From DAOTWC01 sp048499435 (GTDB lineage: Bacteria > Chloroflexota > Anaerolineae > Aggregatilineales > Phototrophicaceae): 64,000 bases of DNA. Shown here one piece after another: positions 8,591-16,627 of this stretch. The position numbers were made by a program, and so were the translations under genes. The notes beneath the pieces are model-generated. The model was given only the letters and a program-made list of their open reading frames with translations, did no database searches and was not told the DNA's origin. The stretch's first letter is position 1. Each line of letters opens with the position of its first letter. Where the stretch lies: NCBI GenBank assembly GCA_048499435.1, contig JASNZW010000001.1, positions 496,001-560,000 on the forward strand, given 5' to 3'.

Positions 8591-8828
8591 GGAAAAGCCC
8601 CTTCCCAACTAAAGGACACAGCAGTTTTATCAGACGGACCGGTCAAAAGTGTGCAAGTATGCGCGCTGAAACGGTCAGGAAAAGATAAAGATGGGCGGGG
8701 GCCTCAGCGCGACGGGGCAGTTTAAGCGTGAGGCAGCCAGCGCGGGCAGAAACGCCCTCGGCAGGGCGAAAGCGGCGGCAGGTTGGGGTTGAACGGGGCG
8801 GGGAAACTGACTGTAGAGAATAAACAGC

Positions 8829-8858
8829 GTGGCTGGCAGAGCGCCCCCTGCCAGCCAC
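8829..8858 (-). terminator. Terminator after nirK
   Basis: GTGGCTGGCA (8829-8838) pairs perfectly with TGCCAGCCAC (8849-8858) around a 10-base loop. It lies 22 bp beyond the nirK stop. On the minus strand a T-rich stretch (GCTGTTTATTCT) follows. The remaining DNA between nirK and the kdp leader (8591-8828) contains no gene or known riboswitch that I recognise. Confidence 0.65.
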
Positions 8859-8880
8859 CCGTTCTATCGCGCTTTACAGG

Positions 8881-10419
8881 CTAATCGCCAGACTCGGCAG
8901 CGCTGCTACCGCTGAAGATGGCCGGGTTTTCCTCGCCTTCAGCGTAGAGATACCCCGCCAGCCCGCGCTCAGAGCGCGCCAGCGCGTGATCCACCAGGAT
9001 ATAACGGCCCGGCACATCCAGCGCGAATTCGGTTACGGTGGCCCCGCCCGGCGGCACGACCACGGTCTGCACGTCGGTCAGCGGCGGCGCAGTCAGCGAC
9101 GCAAGGTTGTAAACCCGGTCGAAGATTTCCCCGATGAGGTGGAATGACGATATGAAGTTAGGCCCGCCCACGCCGAAATAGATGCGAACGGTATCGCCGA
9201 CAGCGGCGCGCAGCGCGTACTCATCCTGCGTCAGCGCGCCCGCTGCGCCGTTAAAGACGAAGTACTCCGGGTCCTCGTCCAGCATCCGTTCATGGTCGTA
9301 GTCCAGGTGGCCCTGGGTGCCAAAGGCCTGCGTCGTGTAGATTTCGCCCTGCATCACGTAGAACTCGCGGTCAACCGGCGGCAGCCCGCCCTCCGGCTCC
9401 ACCAGGATCATGCCGTACATCCCGCTGGAGATGTGGTGGCTGATGCTCGCGGTCGCGCAGTGATAGACATACAGGCCGGGGTGCAGCGCCTTAAACGAGA
9501 ACGATGTCGTCTGGCCGGGCAGCGTCTGGGTGTAGATCTCGCCGCCGCCCGGCCCAGTCACCGCGTGGAGGTCAATCGAGTGCGGCAGGGTGTTGGCTTT
9601 GTCGCTCTGCAGGCTCAGTTCAACTGTATCCCCAACGCGGACCCGAATCATCGGGCCGGGGACCTGCCCGTTAAAGGTCATGTAGCGGAAGGTCGTCCCG
9701 TCAGCGAGCTGGCCGTCAAGCTCAACGGCGGTGAGGTCAACGTGAACGGTCGTCGGCGCGCGGTCGCCAACCGGCGCGGGCAGGTCGGCGGGGTTGCGGA
9801 CAATCGACACAGCGTCGGCGGCCGCTGGCGCGACTGTCGGCGCGGCTGCCGGCGCGCTGGCGGCGGCCAGCGCCAGGTGCGCGGCGCCGACAGAGCCGTC
9901 GGGCGCTGTGCCGGTGACCGTGAGCGTGCCGAACATGCCGATCTGGCGGTGGCCGGGGATGGCGCAGTAATAAACAAAATCGCCAGGCCGATCCACGACA
10001 AACTCGACAGTTTCCTGCTGGTCCTGCGCGATCAGGTCAGCGGTGGCGACCCCGAACTCGTCAATGTGGAGGTTGTGCAGAACGGCGTCGCCGTTGATAA
10101 CGGTGATGCGCACTGTATCGCCCACGTTAGCGGTGAGGTGTGGGTTGATCTGCCCATCAATCTCGCCCCCGACGCCGATGTAGGCCATCGCCGGCGTCTG
10201 GCCGATAATGGTCTTGAGCGTGTACTCAATCACGCGCGCTTCGGGCTGCGCGGTTTCAGCCTGCGCGACGGCGACAGGTTCCGCTGTCACGGGCGTTTCC
10301 TGGGCGGCGGCGTCATTCGGGACAATCTGAATCCGCAGCGGCAGAACCGCCAGAATCAGAACAGCGATCCCGACCAGAACAGCCGAAACAAAAAAACTGG
10401 GGCGAATCCCCTTGTGCAT
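8881..10419 (-). CDS. nirK: Copper nitrite reductase with N-terminal cupredoxin domain
   Basis: Predicted exported copper nitrite reductase (nitrite to NO), 512 residues. Residues about 10-35 form a signal anchor. A first cupredoxin domain (about 65-175) has type-1 copper ligands in LHNLHID, YYCAIPGHRQIGM. The two-domain NirK core (about 215-500) keeps every key residue: LPHSIDLH (type-1 His, catalytic Asp, type-2 His), VYHC (type-2 His, type-1 Cys), HHISSGM (type-1 His and Met), FHLIGEIFD (active-site His) and VDHALA (third type-2 His). The ATG at 10419 has GAGAGG 9 bp upstream; an ATG eight codons earlier is a weaker alternative. The fused blue-copper domain probably relays electrons to the core. 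The next gene upstream is coaX; a nitrite-type channel lies 7 kb away. Confidence 0.9.
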   Translation of the reverse strand: MHKGIRPSFFVSAVLVGIAVLILAVLPLRIQIVPNDAAAQETPVTAEPVAVAQAETAQPEARVIEYTLKTIIGQTPAMAYIGVGGEIDGQINPHLTANVGDTVRITVINGDAVLHNLHIDEFGVATADLIAQDQQETVEFVVDRPGDFVYYCAIPGHRQIGMFGTLTVTGTAPDGSVGAAHLALAAASAPAAAPTVAPAAADAVSIVRNPADLPAPVGDRAPTTVHVDLTAVELDGQLADGTTFRYMTFNGQVPGPMIRVRVGDTVELSLQSDKANTLPHSIDLHAVTGPGGGEIYTQTLPGQTTSFSFKALHPGLYVYHCATASISHHISSGMYGMILVEPEGGLPPVDREFYVMQGEIYTTQAFGTQGHLDYDHERMLDEDPEYFVFNGAAGALTQDEYALRAAVGDTVRIYFGVGGPNFISSFHLIGEIFDRVYNLASLTAPPLTDVQTVVVPPGGATVTEFALDVPGRYILVDHALARSERGLAGYLYAEGEENPAIFSGSSAAESGD

Positions 10420-10530
10420 CGTGGGTATCCTCTCTGTCATCATCTTTCACGATTAATCAGCGCACGCCTGCCGCCGCCCCCCGCCAAAGCTGGAGAAAGC
10501 CGCTTCCGCAGCCGGGGCACACACTGAAAC

Positions 10531-10569
10531 AACCTCATTCCACGCCAATAACAAGCGGTGGATGAGGTT
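10531..10569. repeat. Imperfect hairpin in nirK leader
   Basis: AACCTCAT, then CCAC and GC after a one-base bulge, pair with GC, GTGG and ATGAGGTT across a 9-base loop. The hairpin lies in the 300-bp gap between coaX and nirK (10420-10719), where no gene is visible. It could terminate the trmD-coaX transcript weakly or structure the nirK leader RNA. No T-run is present and no known riboswitch class is recognised. Confidence 0.4.
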
Positions 10570-10719
10570 CCAATGATCTCAGCTTCTGCCTGGTGCAGCC
10601 CGCGAACATGCCTCTGCGGGGGCGGCAAAACAGAAAACGCCCGCCAATGTGCCCCCAGTATAAGGCGCTGGAAACCGTGTGTATTTAAGCTGGATTAAAA
10701 GGGGAAACTTCCGGCGGGA

Positions 10720-11514
10720 TCATGCCAGCTGCGCGCCGCTTCGGCCCCGGTTCAGCTCGTAGATGACGCGCATCCCGTCCAGCGTCAGCTCAGGCACGTG
10801 CCGGTCAATGGCGCTGGTGTGCTGGGTGAACAGCGGGGCCAGCCCGCCCGTTGCAATCACCTGCGCGCTGGGCGCGCCCAGCGCATCGCGAATGCGCGCG
10901 ATCAGCCCCTCGATCAGCCCAACGTAGCCCCAGAAGATGCCCGCTTGCAGCGCGTGAATGGTGTTGCTGCCGATCGCGCTGGGCGGCGGCTCCAGGTCAA
11001 CCTTGTGCAGGCGCGCCGCCCGGCTGACGAGCGCGTCGTGCGCCAGGCCGATGCCGGGGGCCAGCGCGCCGCCGATGTAGGCGTTGCCCGCCGAGATCAC
11101 GTCGAAGTTGGTGGCCGTGCCGAAATCCACCACCACCGCCGGGCCGCCGCTGTACAGCGCCACCACCGCCGCCGCGTTGGCGATGCGGTCCGCCCCTGCC
11201 TGCTGCGGCTGGTCAATGGCGACCTCAACCCCCAGCGGGATGGCGCTGCTGATGACCAGCGGCTCGGTGCGCAGATAGCGCTGCGTCAGCTCGACAAAGA
11301 TCGGCGTCAGCCGGGGAACGACACAGCACAACACCGCGCCGGTCACGGCGCTGAGGCGCAGGTCGCGGCTGTGAAAGAAGCTGCGCAGCAGGACGGCGTA
11401 CTCGTCCGGCGTCTTGTCGGCGACGGTGCGCGCACGCCAGGCGCAGCGCCAGACGTGCCCGTCCCACAGGCCAATGTGCAGGTTGGTGTTGCCGATGTCG
11501 AAGGCCAGCAGCAC
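10720..11514 (-). CDS. coaX: Type III pantothenate kinase
   Basis: First step of coenzyme A synthesis: phosphorylation of pantothenate. The 264 residues show the CoaX pattern: N-terminal phosphate loop DIGNTNLHIG, the substrate segment GADRIANAAA, DFGTATNFDVI and GGALAPGIGLAHDAL. Type III kinases need a monovalent cation and resist CoA feedback. Translation starts at GTG 11514 with AGGGAAA about 8 bp upstream. It follows trmD by 60 bp on the same strand, so the two are probably co-transcribed. Confidence 0.96.
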   Translation of the reverse strand: MLLAFDIGNTNLHIGLWDGHVWRCAWRARTVADKTPDEYAVLLRSFFHSRDLRLSAVTGAVLCCVVPRLTPIFVELTQRYLRTEPLVISSAIPLGVEVAIDQPQQAGADRIANAAAVVALYSGGPAVVVDFGTATNFDVISAGNAYIGGALAPGIGLAHDALVSRAARLHKVDLEPPPSAIGSNTIHALQAGIFWGYVGLIEGLIARIRDALGAPSAQVIATGGLAPLFTQHTSAIDRHVPELTLDGMRVIYELNRGRSGAQLA

Positions 11515-11574
11515 GGCGGTTTCCCTGTTCAGATGTGGACGCTGCCAGCAAGTATATAACGGCGGCAGCGGCGG

Positions 11575-12315
11575 CTACAAGCGGCGGCGGGCGTCCTCGT
11601 CGGCGAAGCGCCCCAGCAGATAGCGCTCATCCTCAGTCAGCGCCGCCTTCAGCAGCAGGTCAGGGCGGCGCTGCCAGGTGCGCCGCAGCCCCTCAATGCG
11701 CCGCCAGGCCGCGATCTGGGCGTGATCGCCCGCGCGCAGCACCAGCGGCACTTCCAGCCCGCGAAAAACCGGCGGGCGCGTGTAGTGCGGCCCCTCCAGC
11801 ACGCCGTCGGCGTGGCTGTCGCTGTCTGCCGCGCCTTCGGCCCCCAGCACACCGGGGATGTGGCGCGCCGCCGCGTCCATGACCACCATCGCCGCCAGCT
11901 CGCCGCCGGTCAGCACGTAGTCGCCAATGCTGATCTCGTCCGTCACCACCAGCGCGCGGGCGCGGTCGTCAATGCCTTCGTAGTGGCCGCACAGGATGGC
12001 GATGCGCGGCAGCGCCGCCAGCGCGCGGGCGATCTCGTGCGTCAGCACGCGGCCCTGCGGCGTCATCAGGATGACCGGCGTGCCCGGCGGCGCGACCGCC
12101 TCAACCGCCGCCACCACCACATCAGCGCGCATAATCATGCCGCCGCCGCCGCCGTAAGGGGCGTCATCGGCTGTGCGGTGGCTGTCCGTTGTCCAGCCGC
12201 GAATGTCGTGAATGTGCAGGTCCAGCAGGCCCCGGTCGCGGGCCTTCCACATCATGCTCTCGGTCATTGGCCCCTGAAACATGCCAGGGAACAGCGTCAG
12301 CACGTCAACACGCAT
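11575..12315 (-). CDS. trmD: tRNA (guanine-37-N1)-methyltransferase
   Basis: TrmD methylates G37 of tRNAs using S-adenosylmethionine and so protects the reading frame. The 246 residues match family length. Visible motifs are LTLFPGMFQGP at the N-terminus, DDAPYGGGGGMIM, the knot segment CGHYEGIDDR and DEISIGDYVLTGGE, and GVLEGPHYTRP. Usual neighbours rpsP, rimM and rplS are absent; it stands ahead of coaX instead. On the minus strand a perfect TATAAT lies at 12373-12378, about 60 bp upstream of the ATG, but no matching -35 box is evident. Confidence 0.97.
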   Translation of the reverse strand: MRVDVLTLFPGMFQGPMTESMMWKARDRGLLDLHIHDIRGWTTDSHRTADDAPYGGGGGMIMRADVVVAAVEAVAPPGTPVILMTPQGRVLTHEIARALAALPRIAILCGHYEGIDDRARALVVTDEISIGDYVLTGGELAAMVVMDAAARHIPGVLGAEGAADSDSHADGVLEGPHYTRPPVFRGLEVPLVLRAGDHAQIAAWRRIEGLRRTWQRRPDLLLKAALTEDERYLLGRFADEDARRRL

Positions 12316-12478
12316 AAGCGAATCGCCAGCTTTCAGTCATCAGTTAGTGGCTATCAGCCGCCAGTTTAGGGTATTATAACGCGCTGGCGGGCGCTGCGCC
12401 CCGCCTACAACGGCGGTCAGCCGCGCGGCGGCGCGCGCAGCCAACAGCGGAAACAGTGTTTTTACGGTGGAGAACCGC

Positions 12479-13726
12479 ATGCCTCAACAACCCGTAATCG
12501 CCCTCTATCTGGCGCTGGGCGTGATTATCCTGGCGGCGCGCATCGGCGGCTCGCTGGCGCGCCAGTTCAACCAGCCGCGCGTGCTGGGCGAGCTGATCGT
12601 CGGCGTGCTGCTCGGCCCCACGCTGATCGACCTGCTGCACACCTCGGCGTTCGGCCTGGGACAGGCGCACCTGGAAGAGACAATCAGTGAGCTGGCCGAG
12701 CTGGGCGTGCTGCTGCTGATGTTTAAAGTCGGGCTGGACGTGCACATCAACGAGCTGCTCAAGGTGGGGCTGGTGGGGGCAATCGCCGGGACCATCGGCG
12801 CGCTGCTGCCGGTTGCCGTGACGGTCCCGATAGTGCTGGCCGCCGGCTATTCGATCGAGGCGGCGCTGTTCGCCGGCGTGACGCTGGCGGCCACGTCCGT
12901 CAGCATCTCCGCCCAGGTGCTGCTGGAACTCAACGTCCTCCAGACGCGCGTCGGCAGCGCGCTGCTGGCGGCGGCCCTCATTGACGACATCCTGGCGATC
13001 CTGCTGGTGTCGTTCGTGGTGGCCTTCAGCGCGGGCGGACCTGGCAGCGCCGTGGACGCCGGCGCGCTGCTGGGCATCGCGGTGACGATGTTCGCTTACA
13101 TCGCGGCGGCCTCAGCGGTGGCGTGGTTTGTGCTGCCGCGCCTGATCAACCGCCTCAGCCAGATCGCCGACAACCAGCAGTCCTACGGCATCCCGGCGTT
13201 CGCGTTCGTCTTTGCGCTGTTGTTCGGCTGGTCGGCGGAGTACTTCGCCGGCGTGGCCGCCATCACCGGCGCGTTCATCGCCGGCGTGGGCCTCAGCCGG
13301 ACGCGCGAAGGGGTGCGGCGGCAGATCGACACGGCTGTGTCTAACATCGCCTACGTGTTCCTTGTCCCCATCTTCTTCGTCAGCGTCGGCCTCCAGATTG
13401 ACCTGAGCGCCTTCCCCCTCAGCGCGCTGCCCTTCGCCCTGCTCATCCTGGTGGTGGCGGTGCTGACAAAAGTGGTCGGCTGCGGGTTAGGCGCGCGCCT
13501 GGGCGGGTTCAACAACGGCGACTCGCTGCGCCTGGGTGTGTGCATGGTCTCGCGCGGCGAGGTGGGCCTGATTATCGCGTCGCTGGGGGTCAGCAGCGGG
13601 GTGCTGAGCGCGACCGCCCCACTGTTCGCGACCCTGTTCCTGATTATTTTGCTTACAACCGTGCTGACCCCGCCGCTGGTCCGGGTGCTGTTCCAGCGCC
13701 CACAGTCGGCCGCAGAAGGAGCCTGA
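12479..13726 (+). CDS. Kef-type cation/proton antiporter
   Basis: Monovalent cation:proton antiporter of the CPA2 family, 415 residues with about 12 membrane helices. Motifs typical of Kef/NhaS proteins are present: QFNQPRVLGELIVGVLLGP, MFKVGLDV, ALIDDILAILL (paired acids in the ion site) and GVGLSRT. It lacks the C-terminal TrkA-N and TrkA-C domains of full KefB/C. The ATG at 12479 is preferred over an upstream in-frame GTG (12467) because GGTGGAG sits 6 bp before it. It is separated by 3 bp from a PII-like gene, which may gate it. Confidence 0.92.
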   Translation: MPQQPVIALYLALGVIILAARIGGSLARQFNQPRVLGELIVGVLLGPTLIDLLHTSAFGLGQAHLEETISELAELGVLLLMFKVGLDVHINELLKVGLVGAIAGTIGALLPVAVTVPIVLAAGYSIEAALFAGVTLAATSVSISAQVLLELNVLQTRVGSALLAAALIDDILAILLVSFVVAFSAGGPGSAVDAGALLGIAVTMFAYIAAASAVAWFVLPRLINRLSQIADNQQSYGIPAFAFVFALLFGWSAEYFAGVAAITGAFIAGVGLSRTREGVRRQIDTAVSNIAYVFLVPIFFVSVGLQIDLSAFPLSALPFALLILVVAVLTKVVGCGLGARLGGFNNGDSLRLGVCMVSRGEVGLIIASLGVSSGVLSATAPLFATLFLIILLTTVLTPPLVRVLFQRPQSAAEGA

Positions 13727-13729
13727 GGT

Positions 13730-14101
13730 ATGGCGAAGCTGGCGCTGCTTATCACATCGCGAACAGAGGAAGGCCACCGGATCGGCGAAGCCTGGCAGCA
13801 GGCCGGCGCGCCGGGCGTGACGTTCATCGAGGGCTTTGGCCTGCGCCGCCTGCAGGAGAAATCGCACGGGATGGAGGTGCTGCCCGGCATGATGTCCATG
13901 ATCGAAATCCTGCGCCAGAGCGAGCGCACCTCGCTCGTCGTCCTGTCGGTAGTCGAGGATGAGAGCCTGGTGGATCGTTTCATCGCGATAACCGAGGGCA
14001 TCCTGGGCGACCTGCGCCAGCCGGACAGCGGCATCTTCTTCGCGCTGGACCTGGCGCGCGTGGTCGGCCTGTACGACTCCCGCCACCAGCCGCGCCCCTG
14101 A
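13730..14101 (+). CDS. PII-like signalling protein
   Basis: A 123-residue soluble protein whose pattern resembles the PII/CutA ferredoxin-like fold. An N-terminal strand (LALLIT) and a helix lead to GVTFIEGFGLRRLQ; SLVVLSVVEDESLVDRFI follows, then GILGDL....SGIFFALDLARVVGL, close to the closing strand of PII-like proteins. It lacks the uridylylated T-loop tyrosine motif of classical GlnB. It starts 3 bp after the antiporter stop, so the likely role is a nucleotide-sensing regulator of that transporter. The fold assignment comes from motif reading only and the ligand is unknown. Confidence 0.65.
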   Translation: MAKLALLITSRTEEGHRIGEAWQQAGAPGVTFIEGFGLRRLQEKSHGMEVLPGMMSMIEILRQSERTSLVVLSVVEDESLVDRFIAITEGILGDLRQPDSGIFFALDLARVVGLYDSRHQPRP

Positions 14102-14131
14102 AGGGCGCACACCGAAACCGGACGGCTGTTT

Positions 14132-14818
14132 ATGGCCCATCCCCCCGCGTTTATCCCGCTGGCGTTCGAGCGCCTGGCGCCCGACGAACAGCTTGCCCGT
14201 TCGCGCCGTTTCCTGGCGCGCATACAGGCGCGGCGCTCCGTGCGCCATTTCGCCACCACGCCCGTGCCGTTCGAGCTGATCGCCAACGCGGTCGCGGCGG
14301 CGGGCAGCGCGCCGTCCGGCGCTAACCAGCAGCCCTGGACGTTCGTTGTCGTCAGCAGCGCCGCGGTCAAGCGCCGCATCCGCGAGGCCGCCGAGGCCGA
14401 GGAAAAGCTGAGCTACGAACAGCGTATGAGCGCCGAGTGGCTGCAGGCGCTGGCCCCGCTGGGGACGGACTGGCGCAAGCCGCACCTGGAGGACGCGCCC
14501 TATCTGATCGTCGTGTTCCGCCAGGCTTACGGCCTGGCGGCCGACCCTGCCACCGGCGCGACGCACCGGGTCAAGCATTATTACAGCGAGGAGTCAGTGG
14601 GGATCGCGGTCGGCATGCTGCTGTGCAGCCTGCACGAGGCCGGCCTGGCGACGCTGACGCACACCCCCAGCCCGATGGCGTTCCTCAACGACATCCTGGG
14701 CCGCCCGCCCAACGAGCGCCCGTTCGTCGTGCTGCCGGTCGGCTTTCCGGCCCCGGATGCGGCTGTGCCCGCCATCGCGCGCAAACCGCTGGACGAGATC
14801 CTCGTCCACATCGAGTAA
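14132..14818 (+). CDS. Iodotyrosine deiodinase-like flavoprotein
   Basis: Nitroreductase-fold FMN protein of 228 residues that matches the halotyrosine dehalogenase branch. RRSVRHF and SAPSGANQQPW bind FMN. The lid segment EEKLSYEQRM...WRKPHLE carries the Glu-x3-Tyr and Lys that clamp the zwitterion of iodotyrosine in the animal enzyme. HYYSEESVGIA, LTHTPSPMAFL, LPVGFPAPDA and the terminal RKPLDEILV are also shared. Ordinary nitroreductases lack this lid triad. The expected reaction is reductive dehalogenation of 3-halotyrosine, though the in vivo substrate is unknown. Upstream is the PII-like gene, 30 bp away. Confidence 0.85.
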   Translation: MAHPPAFIPLAFERLAPDEQLARSRRFLARIQARRSVRHFATTPVPFELIANAVAAAGSAPSGANQQPWTFVVVSSAAVKRRIREAAEAEEKLSYEQRMSAEWLQALAPLGTDWRKPHLEDAPYLIVVFRQAYGLAADPATGATHRVKHYYSEESVGIAVGMLLCSLHEAGLATLTHTPSPMAFLNDILGRPPNERPFVVLPVGFPAPDAAVPAIARKPLDEILVHIE

Positions 14819-14834
14819 GCGCGGGGCCGCTGCC

Positions 14835-15239
14835 GTGCGCCGCCGCCTCGCGCTGCTGTGCGCCGCCGCGCTGCTGACGGCGGCGGCCTGTACCCTGGCT
14901 TACGGCGCGCCAACGCCGCCGCCAACGCCCGACATCCCGCAGGTCGAGTTTCTGGCCCCCGCCAACAACAGCCGCTTCGCCGAAGGCACGGAAATCGTGG
15001 TCGAAATCGTCGCGCGCGACGCCGGCATCGGCGTGGCGCGCATCGTGTTTCAGGTGGACGGCATAACGGTCAGCGAGGCGCTGCCGGTGGTCAGCGGCGC
15101 GGTGCCGGTCTTTACCATGCGCACCAACTGGCTGGCGGCGGGCGTGGGCCTGCATCCGCTGTCGGCCATCGCCTACCGGCCTGACGGCCTCCCCAGCGAA
15201 ACCGCCATCGTGATTGTTGACGTGCTGCCAAAGGAATGA
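14835..15239 (+). CDS. Small lipoprotein with Ig-like domain
   Basis: A 134-residue predicted lipoprotein. Starting at GTG 14835, the first 20 residues form a signal peptide ending in an LTAAAC lipobox. A Pro-rich linker leads to one beta-sandwich-like domain (VEFLAPANNSRF.EGTEIVVEI, VARIVFQVDG, LSAIAYRPDG), similar to bacterial Ig-like domains. A longer in-frame ORF upstream would overlap the deiodinase-like gene and lose the signal peptide. Its stop overlaps the region just before the next lipoprotein. The function is unknown. Confidence 0.7.
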   Translation: MRRRLALLCAAALLTAAACTLAYGAPTPPPTPDIPQVEFLAPANNSRFAEGTEIVVEIVARDAGIGVARIVFQVDGITVSEALPVVSGAVPVFTMRTNWLAAGVGLHPLSAIAYRPDGLPSETAIVIVDVLPKE

Positions 15240-15244
15240 CCTGT

Positions 15245-16462
15245 ATGGCCAGACAGAGGGCGCTGCTGGCGCTGGCCCTGGCGCTGCTGCTGGCGGGCTG
15301 CGCCCCCGCGGAGACAGAGCGCGCCTCAGCCTGGGGGCCGGTATACACGCTGGCGCAGGCAGAGCAGGCCGCTGGCCCGGCGCTGTGGGCGCGCGACGGG
15401 GCGGTCACGGCGGTTTGGGTGGGCGCGGACGACAGCGGCGTGCACCACGACGGGCGCGCGCTGGCCGCGGGGCAGCTTACAGCGCCGGTTGTCATGCCGC
15501 TGCCGCCAGTCCAGCCTTACGATCAGCGCCTGCTGCCGGCGGCGGACACGGCGCTGCACCTGCTGTGGCGCGACCGCGCCGCCGGGGCCGCGGAAACGCG
15601 CCTGTTCGCGGCGCGCATCAGCCCGGCGCTGGACGTGCTCAGCGGGCCGAACGCGGTTTCAACCGGCGCGGCCTTCCATTACAGCGCCGCGCCCACCGGT
15701 GACGGCGGCCTGTGGGCTGTGTGGAGCGGCGGCCTGCCCGCCGAGCCGCGCCTGTTCGCGCGCCAGCTTGACCGTGTGGGCCGCCCGCGGGCGGAGGTTA
15801 TCGCGCTGGCCAGCGCCGCTGATTGGCCCGCCCTCGCCTGGGCGGCGGACGGCGCGCTGCATCTGCTGTGGCGCGGACCCGCCAGCGGCCAGCTTTATCA
15901 CGCGCTGCTGGCCAACGGCGCGCTGACACAGGTCACGGCAACCGGCGTGGCCGTCTGGCTGGCCCCTGGCGACCGGCTGCGCCACCTGGACGCCGCCCTC
16001 GACCGGACGCATATCTACGCTGTGTGGAATGTGACGCGCGCAAACGGCGCAGAAGAAACGTGGCTGGCGGCGGGCGCGCTCGCCGGCGGGCGCTGGCAGC
16101 CGGCGGCGCGCCTGGGCGTGGCCGCCGACGCGGACAGCGCGTTCGAAACCGGCTTCAACACCGGCCCGGCGCTGGCGGCCCGCCCCGGCGCTGACTGGCT
16201 GCGCCATGCGCGGCCCCTGGGCGGCCAGCACGACACGCTGCCGCTGGCGGCGCAGACGGCGGCGGGCCTGGCGCTGGTGTATCTGCGCGCCGGGGCGGCG
16301 GCGGGCTATCAGCTTATCGCGCCCGGCGCGGCGCTGGCCGGCCCGCCCACGCTGGCCGCCGACGCCGACCGCCATCTGTATCTGGCGTGGGCCGAGCCGC
16401 TGCCCGCTGGCCCGGCGGCGCTGCTGCTGACGACAACGCAGCCGCCCGCCGCCCGCCCTTAG
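15245..16462 (+). CDS. Lipoprotein with repeated WxG-type blades
   Basis: A 405-residue predicted lipoprotein: signal peptide, then an LLAGC lipobox near residue 18. The rest contains recurring segments such as LHLLWRD, LWAVWSGG, LHLLWRGP, IYAVWNVT and LYLAWAEP, spaced about 50-60 residues apart. This resembles a beta-propeller of the sialidase or WD-like kind, but no catalytic residues are recognised. The ATG at 15245 has AAAGGA 9 bp upstream, while an ATG at 15236 abuts that site. It is probably co-translated with the small lipoprotein before it. Confidence 0.7.
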   Translation: MARQRALLALALALLLAGCAPAETERASAWGPVYTLAQAEQAAGPALWARDGAVTAVWVGADDSGVHHDGRALAAGQLTAPVVMPLPPVQPYDQRLLPAADTALHLLWRDRAAGAAETRLFAARISPALDVLSGPNAVSTGAAFHYSAAPTGDGGLWAVWSGGLPAEPRLFARQLDRVGRPRAEVIALASAADWPALAWAADGALHLLWRGPASGQLYHALLANGALTQVTATGVAVWLAPGDRLRHLDAALDRTHIYAVWNVTRANGAEETWLAAGALAGGRWQPAARLGVAADADSAFETGFNTGPALAARPGADWLRHARPLGGQHDTLPLAAQTAAGLALVYLRAGAAAGYQLIAPGAALAGPPTLAADADRHLYLAWAEPLPAGPAALLLTTTQPPAARP

Positions 16463-16571
16463 CCCCCACCAGCAGCGCCACCTTTTGACAAATCAGCAGC
16501 GTTTGCATTCATAAACGTTAAAGCGTCACAGCGCGTTGGCTCATCAGCGACGCTGACGTTCTGGCGTCCAG

Positions 16572-16600
16572 TTGACATTGTTCCGGCAGCGCCGGGCAAT
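16572..16600 (+). promoter_or_regulatory. Candidate promoter of the PP2C gene
   Basis: TTGACA (16572-16577), 17 bp, then GGCAAT (16595-16600). The -35 is perfect and the -10 weak. A second TTGACA lies at 16485-16490. Either could drive the phosphatase gene, which starts 28 bp downstream of this pair. Confidence 0.35.
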
Positions 16601-16627
16601 GCGACCACAGTGAGGAGCCTTCTGCAC

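Noticed and set aside
8407..8646. 79-codon version of KdpF
   Set aside because: The upstream 49 codons lack membrane or family features and overlap the better-supported 26-codon gene in another frame.
8591..8828. Cyclic-di-AMP (ydaO) or other riboswitch ahead of kdp
   Set aside because: None of the conserved core blocks of the ydaO class could be found on the minus strand.
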